From Rossellomorea orangium (GTDB lineage: Bacteria; Bacillota; Bacilli; Bacillales; Bacillaceae_B), in NCBI RefSeq assembly GCF_019334305.1, contig NZ_JAHWGH010000002.1, positions 1-64,000 of the forward strand: 64,000 nt of DNA. The letters run 5' to 3'. Below the pieces are notes generated by a model. It was not told the DNA's origin. It worked only from the letters and a program-made list of their open reading frames with translations, and searched no databases. The position numbers and the translations under genes were made by a program. Position 1 is the first letter of the stretch. Each line of letters opens with the position of its first letter. This document shows positions 16,524 to 26,313 of the stretch, piece by piece.

Positions 16524-16542
16524 TTCCAAACACTCCTTTAAT

Positions 16543-17829
16543 TTATATTAGACCGATGCTTGCCATAAGGATCCCTGCTATCACTGCGATCGTAGGGATG
16601 ACCAGGCCGACAATGAATACATCTTTATAACAGTCTTTATGGGTTACATTCGTTACGGCCAAAAGCGTCAGTAATGCTCCATTATGTGGCAGGATTGATG
16701 CACCTGAAGCAATCGATGCCATGCGGTGAAACGCTTCTGGACTTATGCCCGTTGTCTGTGATAAGTGGTAATAGGTATCGCCAAGTGCCTGCATGGCAAT
16801 TCCCATTCCACCTGAAGCAGAACCGGTGATCATGGCAAGGATCTGTACAATCAATGACTCAGAGATCAAGGGGTTTGACGAGATTCCCAATACTAGATCC
16901 GTGATGCGGTCAAAATCAGGTACACTCGTCACGACTGCACCGAAGCCTACTGCGGCACTGGTATTGATGATGGCCATCACAGAGCCTTTTGCCCCTTCAT
17001 TGATGGAAGGGATGAATTTCTTGTATCGACTCACGTTCATAAGGAGAATCAGGACAATCCCAGCCAGTAAAGAAGGAATGGCATCTAATTTGATGACGTT
17101 TAATAACACAACCACCAGAAGCAATGGCAGTAGAGAATTGATCCAATTAGGCAAGGTTTGTTCTTCATTTTCCGCCTTAGATCCTGCACGATTGCTTTCT
17201 TTGAATGTATCCCCTTTGGCTGCCATCTTTTTCTGCCTTCCGATAAGCCAGAGGTATCCCCCGACAGCCATGATGACGGATGCCACAATCCCCATCCACG
17301 AACCGGCCATGGGTGACGTATGAAACGTCTTCATGGGAATCAAATTTTGTATTTGCGGTGTTCCGGGAACAGCCGTCATGGTGAAGGTGAATGCACCAAG
17401 TACAATGGTCGGTGCAATAAGCTTCCTTGATATATCCGCATTCCTGAATAACGCCAGAGCGATGGGATAGATCGCGAACACCACGACAAAGAGACTCACG
17501 CCACCATAGGTCAGAACAGCCGAAGCGACTAGTACACCAAGAATCGCACGCTTCTCCCCAATCATTTTAGTGATTTGGTAAGCGACGGATTTAGCAGCCC
17601 CCGTATCTTCCATCAGCTTTCCAAATATGGCTCCCAGTAAGAAAATCGGAAACCATTGCTTGGCAAAATTCACGAATCCCGACATATACGTGTTCGTATA
17701 CGCATCCATCAGATCCATACCGCTCATCAGCGCGACAATGCCTGCGACGATCGGTGCGATCCAAATAATGGACCATCCCAGATAGGCAAAGACCATCAAC
17801 AGGATCAATCCTATTAAAATACTAAACAA
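16543..17829 (-). CDS. GntP-family permease, probable 3-hydroxybutyrate transporter
   Basis: A 428-aa membrane protein with about twelve hydrophobic segments and GntP-family features, such as the VPGTPQIQNLIP loop and the C-terminal PHNGALLTLLAVTNVTHKD motif. It starts with TTG at 17829 (RBS GGGTGG) and lies 19 bases upstream of the dehydrogenase. The pairing suggests uptake of hydroxybutyrate or a related short hydroxy acid, which is context inference. It is clearly diverged from the glycerate-locus paralogue at 2858-4213. Confidence 0.85.
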   Translation of the reverse strand: MFSILIGLILLMVFAYLGWSIIWIAPIVAGIVALMSGMDLMDAYTNTYMSGFVNFAKQWFPIFLLGAIFGKLMEDTGAAKSVAYQITKMIGEKRAILGVLVASAVLTYGGVSLFVVVFAIYPIALALFRNADISRKLIAPTIVLGAFTFTMTAVPGTPQIQNLIPMKTFHTSPMAGSWMGIVASVIMAVGGYLWLIGRQKKMAAKGDTFKESNRAGSKAENEEQTLPNWINSLLPLLLVVVLLNVIKLDAIPSLLAGIVLILLMNVSRYKKFIPSINEGAKGSVMAIINTSAAVGFGAVVTSVPDFDRITDLVLGISSNPLISESLIVQILAMITGSASGGMGIAMQALGDTYYHLSQTTGISPEAFHRMASIASGASILPHNGALLTLLAVTNVTHKDCYKDVFIVGLVIPTIAVIAGILMASIGLI

Positions 17830-18011
17830 CTTCTTTCCACCCTTCTAAAGAAAACAGAAAGAGAGTACACGACTTCGCTCCCCTCTTCCAACGTTTAAAT
17901 AGTAAAAATTTTTGACGTATGAAAGTTTACTCCTCTCGTATTAATAAGTAAAATGAATTTAAACTATATTTACCATGCAAAAAAGTTATAGATTAAAAGG
18001 GAGAGATTCCA

Positions 18012-18887
18012 TTGGATATACGCCAGCTTACTTACTTTAATGAAGTAGCGAAATATAAAAGTTTCACGAAGGCTTCAAATGTGCTGCATTTATCACAGCC
18101 TACACTCAGCAAAATGGTCCGGAGCCTTGAAGATGAATTAGATATGGAACTGATCGACCGTTCTGCCCGTCAAATCGAACTGACGGAAGCAGGTGAAATC
18201 GTCTATGAGCAGGGTCAGGTGATCCTTGAGTCTCTAGATCATTTATCCACTCACCTATATGATTTGATGAATTTAAAAAAAGGCAAAATCAAAATAGGGA
18301 TTCCACCTTTAATCGGATTTTTGTTCTTTCCTAGCATCATAAAAAAATTTAAAACGTTGTATCCGGACGTACAAATACAGCTAAATGAATATGGGGCAAA
18401 TAAGGTGGAAGAAGAGGTGGGAGGAGGAATGCTCGACCTTGGGGTAGTAGTACTACCGATGGATGAAGAACAGTTTGATGTTGTCCCTTTCCTTTCCGAA
18501 AAGCATATGTTATTTGTCCACCACTCTCACCCATTAGCAGGAAAAGAGTCGGTGGAAATGAAGGAATTACATGATGAGGATTTCATCCTCTTCAGTGAAG
18601 ATTTTGCGCTTCACGACAAAATCATCGATGAATGCAGAAAAGCGGGCTTCTATCCCAGGATCGCCTATGAGAGCTCTCAGTGGGACTTTATTGGGGAAAT
18701 GATCGGACAAAACCTCGGTATTTCCATCTTTCCTCAATCCATCTCCAAAAAAGTCGATCAGCACGTCGTGAAAGCCATCCCCATTATAAACCCAACCGTT
18801 CCATGGAATTTGGGGCTCATCACTAAAAAAGGGAGATACGAATCCTATGCTGTACGGGAGTTCAAGAAAATGCTGGATCCACGATAA
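18012..18887 (+). CDS. LysR-family transcriptional regulator
   Basis: A 291-aa LysR-type regulator. The N-terminal winged HTH is intact (MDIRQLTYFNEVAKYKSFTK, SQPTLSKMVRSLEDEL), followed by the periplasmic-binding-like effector domain (about 90-290). The start is TTG at 18012, preceded by AAAGGGAGAG. It is divergent from the permease/dehydrogenase pair with 182 AT-rich bases between, the classic layout for control of the neighbouring operon. It may also act on the gene at 18991, which is co-directional. The effector is unknown. Confidence 0.88.
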   Translation: MDIRQLTYFNEVAKYKSFTKASNVLHLSQPTLSKMVRSLEDELDMELIDRSARQIELTEAGEIVYEQGQVILESLDHLSTHLYDLMNLKKGKIKIGIPPLIGFLFFPSIIKKFKTLYPDVQIQLNEYGANKVEEEVGGGMLDLGVVVLPMDEEQFDVVPFLSEKHMLFVHHSHPLAGKESVEMKELHDEDFILFSEDFALHDKIIDECRKAGFYPRIAYESSQWDFIGEMIGQNLGISIFPQSISKKVDQHVVKAIPIINPTVPWNLGLITKKGRYESYAVREFKKMLDPR

Positions 18888-18990
18888 ACCCATAACACTA
18901 TTGCATATATAAAATGAATAATATGTATTTTACGCATATTTTATGCAGCGATATAGTATACCTGTAGAACATTTTCAGGAGGTATAAAAG

Positions 18991-19392
18991 ATGAATGAAA
19001 GCAGATATCAACACGGATTAGATAAACTGATGGAATACACACTGACAGAGAATAAGGATATTTCAACCCATCTGAAGATTTCAGAAGCGTTAGAGGATAT
19101 CGCTCCCGATGTAGGAAAATACATCATTGAATTTGCTTACGGTGATATCTATTCCCGTTCTGGATTGACGAACAAGCAACGAGCCATCGTGACCATTTCA
19201 TCCCTCGTGACACAAGGGACGGAGCCTCAGCTTGAACTTCATATCAATACAGGGTTGACTGCGGGATTAACAGAAGAAGAAATCGTTGAGAGCATTACAC
19301 ATTTAATTCCTTATACCGGTTTCCCACGTGTCCTTAATGCCTTGACCGTTGCGAAAAAGGTATTCGAAATGCGCCGGGAGGAAAAACACTAA
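18991..19392 (+). CDS. carboxymuconolactone-decarboxylase-family protein
   Basis: A 133-aa all-helical protein of the CMD/AhpD-like superfamily, with the typical SGLTNKQRAIVTISSLVTQG and ELHINTGLTAGLTEEEIVES stretches. It lacks the CxxC of AhpD peroxidase-type members, so it is closer to the decarboxylase-like or uncharacterised branch. RBS CAGGAGG. A -10-like region and an inverted repeat around AATATG/CATATT lie upstream (about 18920-18945) and could be a LysR site. It is a monocistronic unit closed by a strong terminator. The real reaction is unknown. Confidence 0.8.
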   Translation: MNESRYQHGLDKLMEYTLTENKDISTHLKISEALEDIAPDVGKYIIEFAYGDIYSRSGLTNKQRAIVTISSLVTQGTEPQLELHINTGLTAGLTEEEIVESITHLIPYTGFPRVLNALTVAKKVFEMRREEKH

Positions 19393-19396
19393 GGAA

Positions 19397-19424
19397 AAGG
19401 CCTGACGGTATCGTCAGGCCTTAC
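19397..19424 (+). terminator. terminator between the CMD protein and the convergent oxidoreductase
   Basis: The stem AAGGCCTGACG-gtat-CGTCAGGCCTT is perfect. T-rich sequence follows on the plus side; it may act in both directions. Confidence 0.8.
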
Positions 19425-19438
19425 TTCATCAAAAACGG

Positions 19439-20449
19439 TTACAAGGGCTTTTTCACCTCTAACACTACCTTACCCTTAGCTCTGCCCGTTTCGACGTACT
19501 GTATGGCCTCCTGAGCATCCTCAAGGGGGTAAACTCTATCCACCACAGGTCGTATTCTCCCTTTTTCCACAAGATCTTTGATTTTACTCAGCTGTTCCCC
19601 GCTCGGTTTCATAAACAAGAAGTGATAGTCTACGTTAAACTTCTGTTCAAGAGCGGTTATCTTTCTGCTCACAATAGAGAATACGATGCGTTTCAGTAAA
19701 CCCAAGTTGTTTTCTACAGCGAATCTCCCGTTTGGCACTGCCGAAACCGACACGATTTTACCGTGTGGTTTCACTACCCGGAACGAACGGTTCAAGGATT
19801 CTCCTCCGAGCGTATCAAATACCGCATCGAATCCCTTTAGAACTTCCTCAAATGGTTGTTCCCTATAATTGATTACCTGATCCGCTCCAAGGGATGAAAC
19901 TAAGTCGTGCCCTTTTTCACTTGCCGTAGTCGCTACATACGCTCCCATTTCCTTCGCAAGCTGAATGGCAAATGTACCGACTCCCCCAGCACCTGCATGG
20001 ATAAGGATTTTCTGATTTGGTTTAAGTTCGAGAATATCATGAAATGCCTGCCATGTGGTCAGACCTACCAGTGGAAGGGAAGCTGCCTCTACAAACGTCA
20101 AGCTGTCAGGTTTCAGCGACACATCGTCTTCATGAACAGAAAGATATTCAGCGAACGTGCCGATCCTCTTCTTCCGCGGTCTGCCGTACACTTCATCCCC
20201 CACCTGAAACTTACTTACTTTTGCGCCCGTTTGAATGACTTTCCCTGAGAAATCATTCCCCAGAATCAGCGGCATCTTATAGCTCAACAGCATTTTCACC
20301 TTTCCATCCCTGATCTTGAAGTCGATCGGATTCAGACTAGCTGCGTGAACCTCCACTAAAACATCATATTCTCCCACTTCAGGAACAGAAAGCTCCGTCA
20401 GCTCTAAATGAGTGTTCTTTCCATACTTCTTTATCGTCATAGCTTTCAT
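19439..20449 (-). CDS. NAD(P)-dependent medium-chain oxidoreductase (quinone oxidoreductase-like)
   Basis: A 336-aa MDR-superfamily protein of the zinc-independent quinone oxidoreductase type. It has a GroES-like N-terminal half (VLVEVHAASLNPIDFKIRDG) and the nucleotide-binding motif HAGAGGVGTFAIQLAK near residues 150-165. No catalytic or structural zinc cysteines are visible. ATG 20449 has GGAGG six bases upstream; the ATG six bases earlier abuts the RBS. It stands alone between the CMD gene and a glyoxalase remnant. The substrate is not evident. Confidence 0.85.
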   Translation of the reverse strand: MKAMTIKKYGKNTHLELTELSVPEVGEYDVLVEVHAASLNPIDFKIRDGKVKMLLSYKMPLILGNDFSGKVIQTGAKVSKFQVGDEVYGRPRKKRIGTFAEYLSVHEDDVSLKPDSLTFVEAASLPLVGLTTWQAFHDILELKPNQKILIHAGAGGVGTFAIQLAKEMGAYVATTASEKGHDLVSSLGADQVINYREQPFEEVLKGFDAVFDTLGGESLNRSFRVVKPHGKIVSVSAVPNGRFAVENNLGLLKRIVFSIVSRKITALEQKFNVDYHFLFMKPSGEQLSKIKDLVEKGRIRPVVDRVYPLEDAQEAIQYVETGRAKGKVVLEVKKPL

Positions 20450-20554
20450 ATACATCCTCCTATATAAAGTTTAAATGTTTAATCATATAAACGTATTATG
20501 TATAAATGAACTTCATCAGTCAATAAAATTGCATGGATAACTGTTTCCAATATT

Positions 20555-20761
20555 TTGTATAATAGTAGACATGACGCATTCGGGAGTAAATTGCATGTGA
20601 AAGATATCCATGTCAGTTACAAAGAATTGAAGGAAAAAGGAGTTTCATTCGTGGACGAGCCTCATCTAGTTGCAAAGATGGATGACACGGAAACCTGGAT
20701 GGTGTTCTTTATGGATACGGAAGGGAATACACAGGCGTTGGTGAGCGAAATGAGGAGCTAA
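20555..20761 (+). pseudogene. remnant of a glyoxalase/VOC-fold protein gene
   Basis: Only the C-terminal half of a VOC-type domain is readable: FGSKLHVKDIHVSYKELKEK, then FVDEPHLVAKMDDTETWMVF and FFMDTEGNTQALVSEM. The expected first beta-alpha unit is missing and no RBS fits the first start codon; upstream sequence gives no continuation in any frame. It is best read as a 5'-truncated relic. Confidence 0.6.
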
Positions 20762-20817
20762 AAAAGGAAAGAGGAAACCGTTAAAAAGACGGAATCCACT
20801 TTCTTTCAAATGGGAGA

Positions 20818-21447
20818 TCACAAGCTATCTGTTTCAACATTCTGTTCATCCACCTCATACGTTACATCATACTCCTCTGCAAGGAGCTTCATATCCGCAT
20901 GATACGCTTCCACAAGCCTGTAATACTCATCGACTTTTGCATTGGATTCTTCGATCAGGCCTTCATCCTGGTCTTTAATCGCCTTCTTCTCGAGAATAAG
21001 AGCATCATAAAAAGTCTGGGTCGCTGTCACAATCCTGTTCTTCATTTCTTCAAGCTCAGGAGTTCCCGCCTCAATACCCTTCGCTTCTTCCAACGCTTTC
21101 TCATAGGCAGGAATGGTGGTCGTGGTCAGCTCCTTATAAAGGGTTGGATCATCGATATAATTAACACCCGAGACAGTCGCCAGGGACTGAATAGCGGCGA
21201 CTTCATATTCTGCCACCTTCTTGATATCTTCATTGATGAATTGAAGAATCGCTTCCTGCTTTTCGGTATCCGACATCTTTTCATTATCCATTTCATCACT
21301 GACCAGCTCCACCTTATCACTATCCTTCTTCTTGTCAGTGTCCTCTACTTTGTCTGATCCATCATCTTTGTTAATTGAAATCTGCACATCACCACATCCA
21401 CTTAACAGAACGCCTGATATGACTGCTAACCCAAGAAGATTCTTCAT
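20818..21447 (-). CDS. hypothetical lipoprotein
   Basis: A 209-aa predicted lipoprotein: the N-terminus MKNLLGLAVISGVLLSGCGD has a lipobox LSGC, with lipidation at Cys18. A charged, Lys/Asp-rich linker (about 22-60) and a helical domain follow (about 60-195, for example EKQEAILQFINEDIKKVAEY). The architecture recalls YkyA-like helical lipoproteins of Bacillus, but I cannot assign the family. It is divergent from the BceRSAB module. Confidence 0.75.
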   Translation of the reverse strand: MKNLLGLAVISGVLLSGCGDVQISINKDDGSDKVEDTDKKKDSDKVELVSDEMDNEKMSDTEKQEAILQFINEDIKKVAEYEVAAIQSLATVSGVNYIDDPTLYKELTTTTIPAYEKALEEAKGIEAGTPELEEMKNRIVTATQTFYDALILEKKAIKDQDEGLIEESNAKVDEYYRLVEAYHADMKLLAEEYDVTYEVDEQNVETDSL

Positions 21448-21622
21448 GATCTAATTCCTTTCTTATGCAATCTGGTCAATTGCTTTTAGAAATTAAATAC
21501 CCAACTTTTGTAAAAAAATCTATATTTTTCTAAATGTTAGTGTCCCTTTCTTATGTCATATGGCAAACACACGCGATTTCCTATACAATTTATGTAAACA
21601 GCAAGATTGTGTGGTGACTGAA

Positions 21623-22309
21623 TTGAAATTATTACTAATCGAAGATGATATTTCCCTGTTCAACGAAATCAAGGAGAGGCTCTCACAGTGGTCATACGAA
21701 GTATATGGCGTCACCGACTTTAATCATGTGATGCAGGAGTTCGCCGACGTGAAGCCGGATCTTGTCATCATCGATATTCAACTGCCTAAATATGACGGTT
21801 TTCACTGGTGCCGGATGATCCGCACTCATTCCAATGTGCCGATTCTGTTCCTGTCCTCCCGCGATCATCCGACGGATATGGTCATGTCCATGCAGCTTGG
21901 GGCGGATGATTTCATCCAGAAGCCCTTTCATTTCGATGTGCTCATCGCAAAGGTTCAGGCGACCCTGAGGAGGGTGTACAACTACAATACAGAGCAGGTC
22001 AGCATCAAGACATGGTCCGGGGCAACCGTTGATTTCGAACGGAACACGGTGTCCAATGAATCGGGATCCGTTGAACTGACGAAGAATGAAATGTACATCT
22101 TAAAGCTTCTCATTGATCAAAAGAATAAGATTGTGAAGAGGGACGACCTTATCAACAGCCTGTGGGATGACAAACGATTCATCAGTGATAACACGTTGAC
22201 CGTCAATGTGAACCGCCTCAGGAAACGTCTTGAAGAAATCGGATTGGGCCGCTTCATTGAAACGAAAGTCGGCCAGGGGTATATGGCCATTGAAGAGGAT
22301 TCACCATGA
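21623..22309 (+). CDS. bceR: response regulator BceR
   Basis: A 228-aa OmpR-type response regulator closely resembling B. subtilis BceR. The receiver domain has acidic pocket EDD at 7-9, phospho-acceptor Asp51 in VIIDIQLPKYDGFHW and LSSRDHPTDMVMSMQLGADD. The C-terminal winged helix runs over about 128-228. The start is taken as TTG at 21623 (KLLLIEDD), preceded by GGTGA. A longer reading from 21560 has no family support. It overlaps bceS by four bases. It responds to bacitracin-like or lantibiotic peptides through flux sensing by BceAB. Confidence 0.92.
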   Translation: MKLLLIEDDISLFNEIKERLSQWSYEVYGVTDFNHVMQEFADVKPDLVIIDIQLPKYDGFHWCRMIRTHSNVPILFLSSRDHPTDMVMSMQLGADDFIQKPFHFDVLIAKVQATLRRVYNYNTEQVSIKTWSGATVDFERNTVSNESGSVELTKNEMYILKLLIDQKNKIVKRDDLINSLWDDKRFISDNTLTVNVNRLRKRLEEIGLGRFIETKVGQGYMAIEEDSP

Positions 22310-23310
22310 TCCGTACATACATATGGGAGCGGATAAGCTGGATATCGTTCGTATTGATTCTTCATCTATTCTGGATCTTTATCGCCTTTATCGATACGGC
22401 CATTCCCTTACAGCCGATCCTTTATATGGTGTTTCTTTCCCTGCTCTTTTTCACCGTGTTTGTTTTCATCCGGTACCAGAAGGAAACCCGTTTCTTCAAA
22501 CGCCTGAAAGATTGGGACCATAACCTCCATTTGACAGGGGTGGATGCCCCGGATTCCCCATTTGAAGAAATCGTCTCGGATAGTTTGTCTGAGCAGGCTT
22601 CCCTCCTTAGACAGGCTGCTTCCGAGAATCGAGTGATGATCGAACAGGAAAAGGATGACCTGCTGTCCTGGATTCATGAAGTGAAGACCCCGCTGACGGC
22701 GTTGCATCTGATGATTGAGCGCGTGCAGGATGAGACTTTAAGGTCTCCATTAAAATATGAATGGCTCCGGATACACCTTTTATTGGATCAACAGCTTCAT
22801 CAGAAACGGATGACGTTCATGGAGAATGATTTATACATAGAGGAGACGGATCTCGAGGGCGTTATTTTTCAGGAAATAAAAACGCTGCAATCCTGGTGCA
22901 TTCAAAAAGGGATCGGGTTTGATCTTCAACTGGGTGTCACGAACGTGCTCAGTGATGCGAAATGGCTCGCATTCATGATCAGGCAGCTTCTGACCAATGC
23001 CGTTAAATACAGCACGGCATCGGACATTGTCATAGCAAGTGAACTGCGGGATGGAAAAGTGACACTCACCATTCAGGATTCAGGCAGGGGGATCGACCCT
23101 CGGGATATGCCCAGGATCTTTGACAAAGGCTTCACCTCGACCCTCGACCATCATGATCATGCTTCTACCGGAATGGGGTTATATTTAACCAAACGGGTTT
23201 CAGAACCTTTACTTATTTCTGTGGGGCTCGATTCCAAACGGGGAGAAGGTACCACGGTCACCCTCACCTTCCCAGAGAAAAATGATTTCGTCCAACTTAC
23301 CGGCGTGTGA
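22306..23310 (+). CDS. bceS: intramembrane-sensing histidine kinase BceS
   Basis: A 334-aa histidine kinase. Two N-terminal transmembrane helices (about 10-30 and 36-56) have almost no extracellular loop, the mark of intramembrane-sensing BceS-like kinases. The phospho-acceptor is His124 in SWIHEVKTPLTAL. The ATPase domain has an N-box (RQLLTNAVKYS), DSGRGI and GMGLYLTKR. It signals to BceR and is controlled by the BceAB transporter. It overlaps bceR (ATGA). Confidence 0.92.
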   Translation: MIRTYIWERISWISFVLILHLFWIFIAFIDTAIPLQPILYMVFLSLLFFTVFVFIRYQKETRFFKRLKDWDHNLHLTGVDAPDSPFEEIVSDSLSEQASLLRQAASENRVMIEQEKDDLLSWIHEVKTPLTALHLMIERVQDETLRSPLKYEWLRIHLLLDQQLHQKRMTFMENDLYIEETDLEGVIFQEIKTLQSWCIQKGIGFDLQLGVTNVLSDAKWLAFMIRQLLTNAVKYSTASDIVIASELRDGKVTLTIQDSGRGIDPRDMPRIFDKGFTSTLDHHDHASTGMGLYLTKRVSEPLLISVGLDSKRGEGTTVTLTFPEKNDFVQLTGV

Positions 23311-23380
23311 CAAAAATGTCACATGCTTTTCTATTTTGTTCGAACAATAAAAGGAAAAGAAACTTCCTGCTTTTTATAAT
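23307..23380 (+). promoter_or_regulatory. BceR-type operator and bceAB promoter
   Basis: GTGACA-aaaa-TGTCAC (23307-23322) is a perfect inverted repeat that starts at the very end of bceS and has the form of Bce-type response-regulator boxes. A second perfect palindrome, TTGTTCGAACAA, lies at 23336-23347. A consensus -10 TATAAT is at 23375-23380 without a good -35, as expected for an activator-dependent promoter. bceA starts 30 bases after the -10. Confidence 0.7.
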
Positions 23381-23409
23381 AAAGGTATCAAATCAAAGGA
23401 GTTTTCGGA

Positions 23410-24171
23410 ATGACCATATTAGAAGCAAGCAAACTTCATAAAAGCTATGGAAATAAATTTAATAAGCAGGAAGTGTTAAAAGGAATCGACCTCTCGATCC
23501 AAAAAGGGGAATTCGTCAGTATCATGGGGGCGTCAGGTTCCGGTAAGACCACCCTCCTAAATGTTCTTTCCTCTATAGATAAAGTGAGTGAAGGGTCGAT
23601 TAAGATCGAGAGTAGTGAAATGACGACCATGAAAGAAAAACAGCTCGCACAGTTCAGGAAAAACCATCTGGGATTCATCTTTCAGGATTATAATCTCCTC
23701 GATACCCTGACTGTGAAAGAAAATATCCTACTGCCTTTATCCATCACGAAGACCCCTAAAAAAGAAGCTGACCAGAAATTCAATGACCTTGCTTCAGAGC
23801 TGGGAATTCTTGAGCTAAGAGATAAATATCCAAACGAGATATCAGGCGGTCAGAAACAGAGGACATCCGCAGCCCGTGCCTTCATCCATGAGCCAAGCAT
23901 CATATTCGCGGATGAACCGACAGGTGCCCTGGACTCGAAATCAGCCTCTGATCTCCTGAACAAGCTGAGCGACCTCAATCAAAAGCTGAAGGCGACAATC
24001 GTCATGGTTACACATGATCCCGTTGCGGCCAGCTACTGCAGCCGCGTTGTCTTCATTAAAGACGGGCAGATCTATACTCAGTTAACAAAAGGGGACCAGG
24101 AGAGACAGCATTTCTTCCGTGACATCATGAAAACACAAGGCGTACTCGGTGGTGTGCAGAATGAATCTTAA
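23410..24171 (+). CDS. bceA: antimicrobial peptide ABC transporter ATP-binding protein BceA
   Basis: A 253-aa ABC ATPase of the MacB/BceA type. Walker A GASGSGKT is at 40-47, Q-loop FQDYN near 91-95, signature SGGQKQR at 145-151 and Walker [13 protein letters not shown] at 164-175. RBS AAAGGAG. It pairs with BceB, whose start overlaps the end of this gene. The complex frees lipid II cycle intermediates from bacitracin-type peptides and works as the sensor for BceS. Confidence 0.95.
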   Translation: MTILEASKLHKSYGNKFNKQEVLKGIDLSIQKGEFVSIMGASGSGKTTLLNVLSSIDKVSEGSIKIESSEMTTMKEKQLAQFRKNHLGFIFQDYNLLDTLTVKENILLPLSITKTPKKEADQKFNDLASELGILELRDKYPNEISGGQKQRTSAARAFIHEPSIIFADEPTGALDSKSASDLLNKLSDLNQKLKATIVMVTHDPVAASYCSRVVFIKDGQIYTQLTKGDQERQHFFRDIMKTQGVLGGVQNES

Positions 24172-26107
24172 TACCCTGATCTTCAGGAATCTGAAGAAGA
24201 ACCTTAAGAATTATTACCTGTATGTATTTGCCCTCGTATTTAGTGTCGCCCTGTATTTCGCATTCGTGACCCTGCAATACGATCCATCCATGGATGCAAC
24301 GAAGGGAACCATTAAAGGCGGGGCTGCAGTAAGGGCAGCATCTGTTCTGTTGGTCGCTATCGTCTCGATTTTCCTTTTATATGCCAATACCCTTTTCATC
24401 AAGAGAAGAAGTAAAGAAATTGGGTTGTTTCAGTTAATCGGTATGACAAAGAACAAAATCTTCCGCATTTTAAGCGTGGAGAATTTCATCCTTTATTTCG
24501 GTTCTTTGATACTTGGTATCCTGATCGGGTTTTCCTTCTCCAAGTTAATCATCATGATTTTATTCAATATAACCGGTGTTAATGCGATTGCCACACTGCA
24601 TTTCTCAACCAAAGCACTCATCCAGACCATTATCGTGTTCTGTGCGATTTACCTGTTGATCATGTTGATGAACGTTGTGTTCATTAAAAGACAAAGCATC
24701 TTATCCCTATTCAGAGTCCGTTCTTCAACGGAAACGAAGGTGCAAAAGATGTCCAAGTTCGAAATCGTCATTGGGATTTTCGGTATCCTATTGATTGCTT
24801 CCGGATATTATGTCTCTTCCAAATTGTTTGGCGGCGACTTCTCGACCATGCCAGAGCTTTATGGTGCCATGCTCTTTATACTCGGCTCGGTGATTCTGGG
24901 TACCTATTTATTTTATAAAGGGTCCGTCAGCTTTATTTTCAATGTGATTCGTAAGAAGAAGGATGGTTACCTGAACATTAACGAGGTTCTGTCTCTTTCA
25001 TCTATCATGTTCCGGATGAAATCCAACGCATTGCTTTTGACAATCATCACCACTGTATCCGCTCTCGCTATTGCTTTATTGTCTTTGAGTTATATTGGGT
25101 ATTACTCAGCTGAGAAAACCGCTGAGAACAATGTACCGGCGGACTTTACTTTAATAAACAAACAAGACTTCAATGATTTTAAAGACGCCCTTTTGAATAA
25201 AGGGATTGAATTCAAAAAAGAGGAAATCGAAGTCATCAGAGTTCTCGTCAACCTGGAAGACATTACGGACTCTGAATTCGGTGAACTGAACGGTTCACTG
25301 GACGCCATGCCTACTGCTGTCATCAGTGAAAAAAGTGTAGAAGGGATTGACGTAAAAGAAGACGAAACAGTCTTTACAGGCTATAGCGACTTACTTCAAA
25401 AGCTGATGCCACTAAAGGATTCCGGCATGACAGAGCTGAAAGGAAAAACGAAGAACATAAAGCTAGAATACATGGGAATGCTGGATGAATACCCGATCTC
25501 AGCGTGGTATACAGGATTTGGTTCATCTGCGGTCATTGTCGATGACCATGTTTTCCAACAGCTAAAAAAAGATCTGGATCCAGAAATCCAGAGAGAATCC
25601 TCCCTTCATATCGGTGTGATCATCGAGAAGGAGAACGACTTAACGCAAGCTAACAAGCTCTTTCACGATTTAAATCTTGTGGAAAGATGGGGGAACGCAT
25701 CACAATACGACATGAAAGCTGATCAAAAACAAAGCATGGGACTCACTATGTTCATCGTCGGATTCCTTGGCCTCACCTTCCTGATCACATCAGGCTGCAT
25801 CCTGTACTTTAAACAGATGGATGAAAGTGAAGATGAGAAGCCGAACTATACGATTTTAAGAAAGTTAGGTTTCACTCAAGGCGACTTGTTGAGAGGCATT
25901 CAAGCCAAACAGTTATTCAGCTTCGGGATCCCTCTCCTCATCGGACTTCTGCACAGCTACTTCGCGGTCCAGTCCGGATGGTTCCTGTTCGGGGCCGAAG
26001 TCTGGACGCCGATGATCATCGTGATGGTGTTATATACGGTGTTGTATTCAATCTTCGGTATTTTATCGGTGCTGTATTATAAAAAAGTGATCAAAGCATC
26101 ACTATAA
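24161..26107 (+). CDS. bceB: antimicrobial peptide ABC transporter permease BceB
   Basis: A 648-aa permease with the BceB layout: [20 protein letters not shown] start, about ten transmembrane helices, two FtsX-like blocks, and the large extracellular domain between helices 7 and 8 (about residues 310-530) that determines peptide recognition. ATG 24161 was chosen from the conserved N-terminus; it overlaps bceA by eleven bases. A strong terminator follows at once, so bceAB is a two-gene transcript. Confidence 0.94.
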   Translation: MNLNTLIFRNLKKNLKNYYLYVFALVFSVALYFAFVTLQYDPSMDATKGTIKGGAAVRAASVLLVAIVSIFLLYANTLFIKRRSKEIGLFQLIGMTKNKIFRILSVENFILYFGSLILGILIGFSFSKLIIMILFNITGVNAIATLHFSTKALIQTIIVFCAIYLLIMLMNVVFIKRQSILSLFRVRSSTETKVQKMSKFEIVIGIFGILLIASGYYVSSKLFGGDFSTMPELYGAMLFILGSVILGTYLFYKGSVSFIFNVIRKKKDGYLNINEVLSLSSIMFRMKSNALLLTIITTVSALAIALLSLSYIGYYSAEKTAENNVPADFTLINKQDFNDFKDALLNKGIEFKKEEIEVIRVLVNLEDITDSEFGELNGSLDAMPTAVISEKSVEGIDVKEDETVFTGYSDLLQKLMPLKDSGMTELKGKTKNIKLEYMGMLDEYPISAWYTGFGSSAVIVDDHVFQQLKKDLDPEIQRESSLHIGVIIEKENDLTQANKLFHDLNLVERWGNASQYDMKADQKQSMGLTMFIVGFLGLTFLITSGCILYFKQMDESEDEKPNYTILRKLGFTQGDLLRGIQAKQLFSFGIPLLIGLLHSYFAVQSGWFLFGAEVWTPMIIVMVLYTVLYSIFGILSVLYYKKVIKASL

Positions 26108-26110
26108 TGG

Positions 26111-26144
26111 AAAGAGCCGTCCCTGTTATTGGGACGGCTCTTTT
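26111..26144 (+). terminator. terminator of bceAB
   Basis: AAAGAGCCGTCCC-tgttatt-GGGACGGCTCTTTT is a perfect GC-rich stem with a T tract, three bases after bceB. Confidence 0.92.
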
Positions 26145-26157
26145 ATGTAGTTCGGGA

Positions 26158-26283
26158 CTACTGCCTTTTTTGGCTTTTTTCTTTATTCATTTGCAGCTCT
26201 GCTGCATATTCTTCCTGGGATTTCCCTTGCTTGAAACTCTCAGACTGGATTTTTTTGAATTTGTTATCGTTTTGATTTGGCAT
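26158..26283 (-). CDS. small hydrophilic hypothetical protein, 41 aa
   Basis: Short gene with RBS GGGAGG, eight bases from the ATG, and a TAG stop. It encodes a Lys/Gln/Glu-rich helical micro-protein beginning MPNQNDNKFKKIQSESFKQG and ending in a KEKSQKRQ tail. It lacks a hydrophobic segment. Composition recalls small spore-coat or spore-core peptides, but no family can be named. It lies downstream of the 156-aa gene on the same strand; the bceAB terminator faces it. The gene call rests on the RBS and the intact frame. Confidence 0.5.
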   Translation of the reverse strand: MPNQNDNKFKKIQSESFKQGKSQEEYAAELQMNKEKSQKRQ

Positions 26284-26313
26284 TTTTGTACACCTCCCTG
26301 CAACAGGGATAGT

